Shown here in pieces: positions 63,129 to 64,000 of a stretch of DNA of 64,000 nt. The stretch is from Eublepharis macularius (Eukaryota; Chordata; Lepidosauria; Squamata; Eublepharidae), in contig NC_072807.1 of assembly GCF_028583425.1 (NCBI RefSeq), positions 32,927,001-32,991,000 on the forward strand. Reading direction: 5' to 3'. The notes under the pieces were generated by a model, which was given only the letters and a program-made list of their open reading frames with translations, made no database searches and had not been told where the DNA came from. Position numbers and translations under genes: made by a program. Each line of letters begins with the position of its first letter. Position 1 is the first letter of the stretch.

Positions 63129-63465
63129 ATGCCTTGATCTCATTTAAACATTTACATGCCACCTTTTCACTCAAAATAGGCTTCCCCAAGGCGGGGAACA
63201 ATAAATATTAAAACATTAAAATAACATTGTATGCATACAAAAACTTGCTGACATACAAAAACATATACACACAAAACAGGGAGGAGGCCAACAGGAGTTT
63301 AAGTATTATACACCCTGTCTTTTTCCAAAGACAGGACTCAGTTGGGTAACAAATTATAAATATTATATATCAATATCTAACCCAATAAAAGTCTGTGAAA
63401 ACATCCATGTTTCCAACAGCCTTTTAGGATCAGTGAAAATAACAGGGTTTCAATATTTAATTTTT
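63129..63465. other. ZP3 intron 1, unassigned A/T-rich sequence
   Basis: 'ttacatgccaccttttcac' and 'ggcttccccaaggcgggg' suggest an old LINE or SINE tail. No exon is seen. Confidence 0.4.
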
Positions 63466-63469
63466 TAGT

Positions 63470-63718
63470 GCATTTATTTTGTTTCATTTATACCCTGTTT
63501 CTCTTGCCAATGGGAACCCAAAGCAGTTTACAAGAGCATTGACTATTTTATCTTTACAACAACCCTCTCTCAGGTGCCACTGGACAACAACTCTGTGAGG
63601 TAAGTTAAGCTGAGTGTGTGTGTGTGACTGGCCCAAGCCCACCTAGCTAATTTCCATGGCAGACTGGGGATTTGAACCCAAGTCTAACATGCTGGCCACA
63701 ACTCCATACTGTCTCACC
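63470..63718 (-). repeat. tRNA-derived SINE
   Basis: The minus-strand 'cttgggttcaaatccccagtc' B-box region runs to a tail at 'gggtataaatgaaac'. A short TG run is embedded. Confidence 0.7.
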
Positions 63719-64000
63719 CGATACCGACATTATTCCTTTTAGCCTCACCAAAATTTGAAGAAGCAGGTTCAAGCTAAATCTTGTTACTCCTAACTGAGTA
63801 TCTGAGAATGCATCCGCTTTATATTAAGTTCTACACGTTTTTATCTCAAAATATATCTTGTCCAAATAAAGATTCAGCAAAGCTGTCAATACACACCAAG
63901 ATACAAGGCTCCGCAAAAGCCCCAAGAGGCAAAGCTTTCGAGTCTGAGAGACCAAGAATCCAATTGCACACTTTGATTTAAAAGTAACTCATATTTAATT
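63719..64000. other. Right edge of the window, ZP3 intron 1
   Basis: Nothing recognisable. ZP3 exon 1 is not found before the window ends. Confidence 0.45.

Overview
The window looks like nuclear DNA of a squamate reptile (a lizard or gecko; species not determinable here). It holds two protein-coding host genes with vertebrate exon-intron structure. The rest is dense in reptile-type repeats: several tRNA-derived SINE families including a probable Sauria-type SINE, a 5S-rRNA-derived SINE, a Penelope-like element, CR1/L2-like LINE scraps and many short hAT-type inverted-repeat elements.

Layout. 1-9 kb: a Penelope-like element fragment with a GIY-YIG endonuclease (minus strand), SINEs, an inverted-repeat element and several copies of a 0.2-kb element that starts TAGGGTTGCCA. 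9,073-46,691: the complete LOXL1 gene (lysyl oxidase-like 1) on the plus strand. It has seven coding exons, all splice sites are GT-AG, and they join in phase to a 604-residue protein with intact copper ligands and cofactor residues. 46.7-58.5 kb: the intergenic region, with repeats, a long GT/GA microsatellite and two CTCF-like motifs in a tandem duplication. 58,503-62,497: the zona pellucida glycoprotein gene ZP3 on the minus strand, exons 2-8 of 8; the first exon lies beyond the right edge. The two genes converge.

The most striking object is a 10.9-kb hAT DNA transposon (30,075-40,997) in LOXL1 intron 4. It is bounded by an exact 8-bp target duplication (GTAGGGAG) and 11-bp terminal inverted repeats. 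It carries an uninterrupted, CpG-rich 919-codon BED-finger hAT transposase on the opposite strand to LOXL1. Its ends are packed with short TTTCGG/CGAAACGTTTCG motifs. It inserted into an older inverted-repeat element, so the order of events can be read.

At least five smaller non-autonomous families in the window show 8-bp target duplications, several exact, so hAT-type transposition has shaped this locus repeatedly. A second unusual feature is a roughly 73-bp, nearly identical copy of LOXL1 exon 1 coding sequence in intron 1, abutting the end of one of these small elements.
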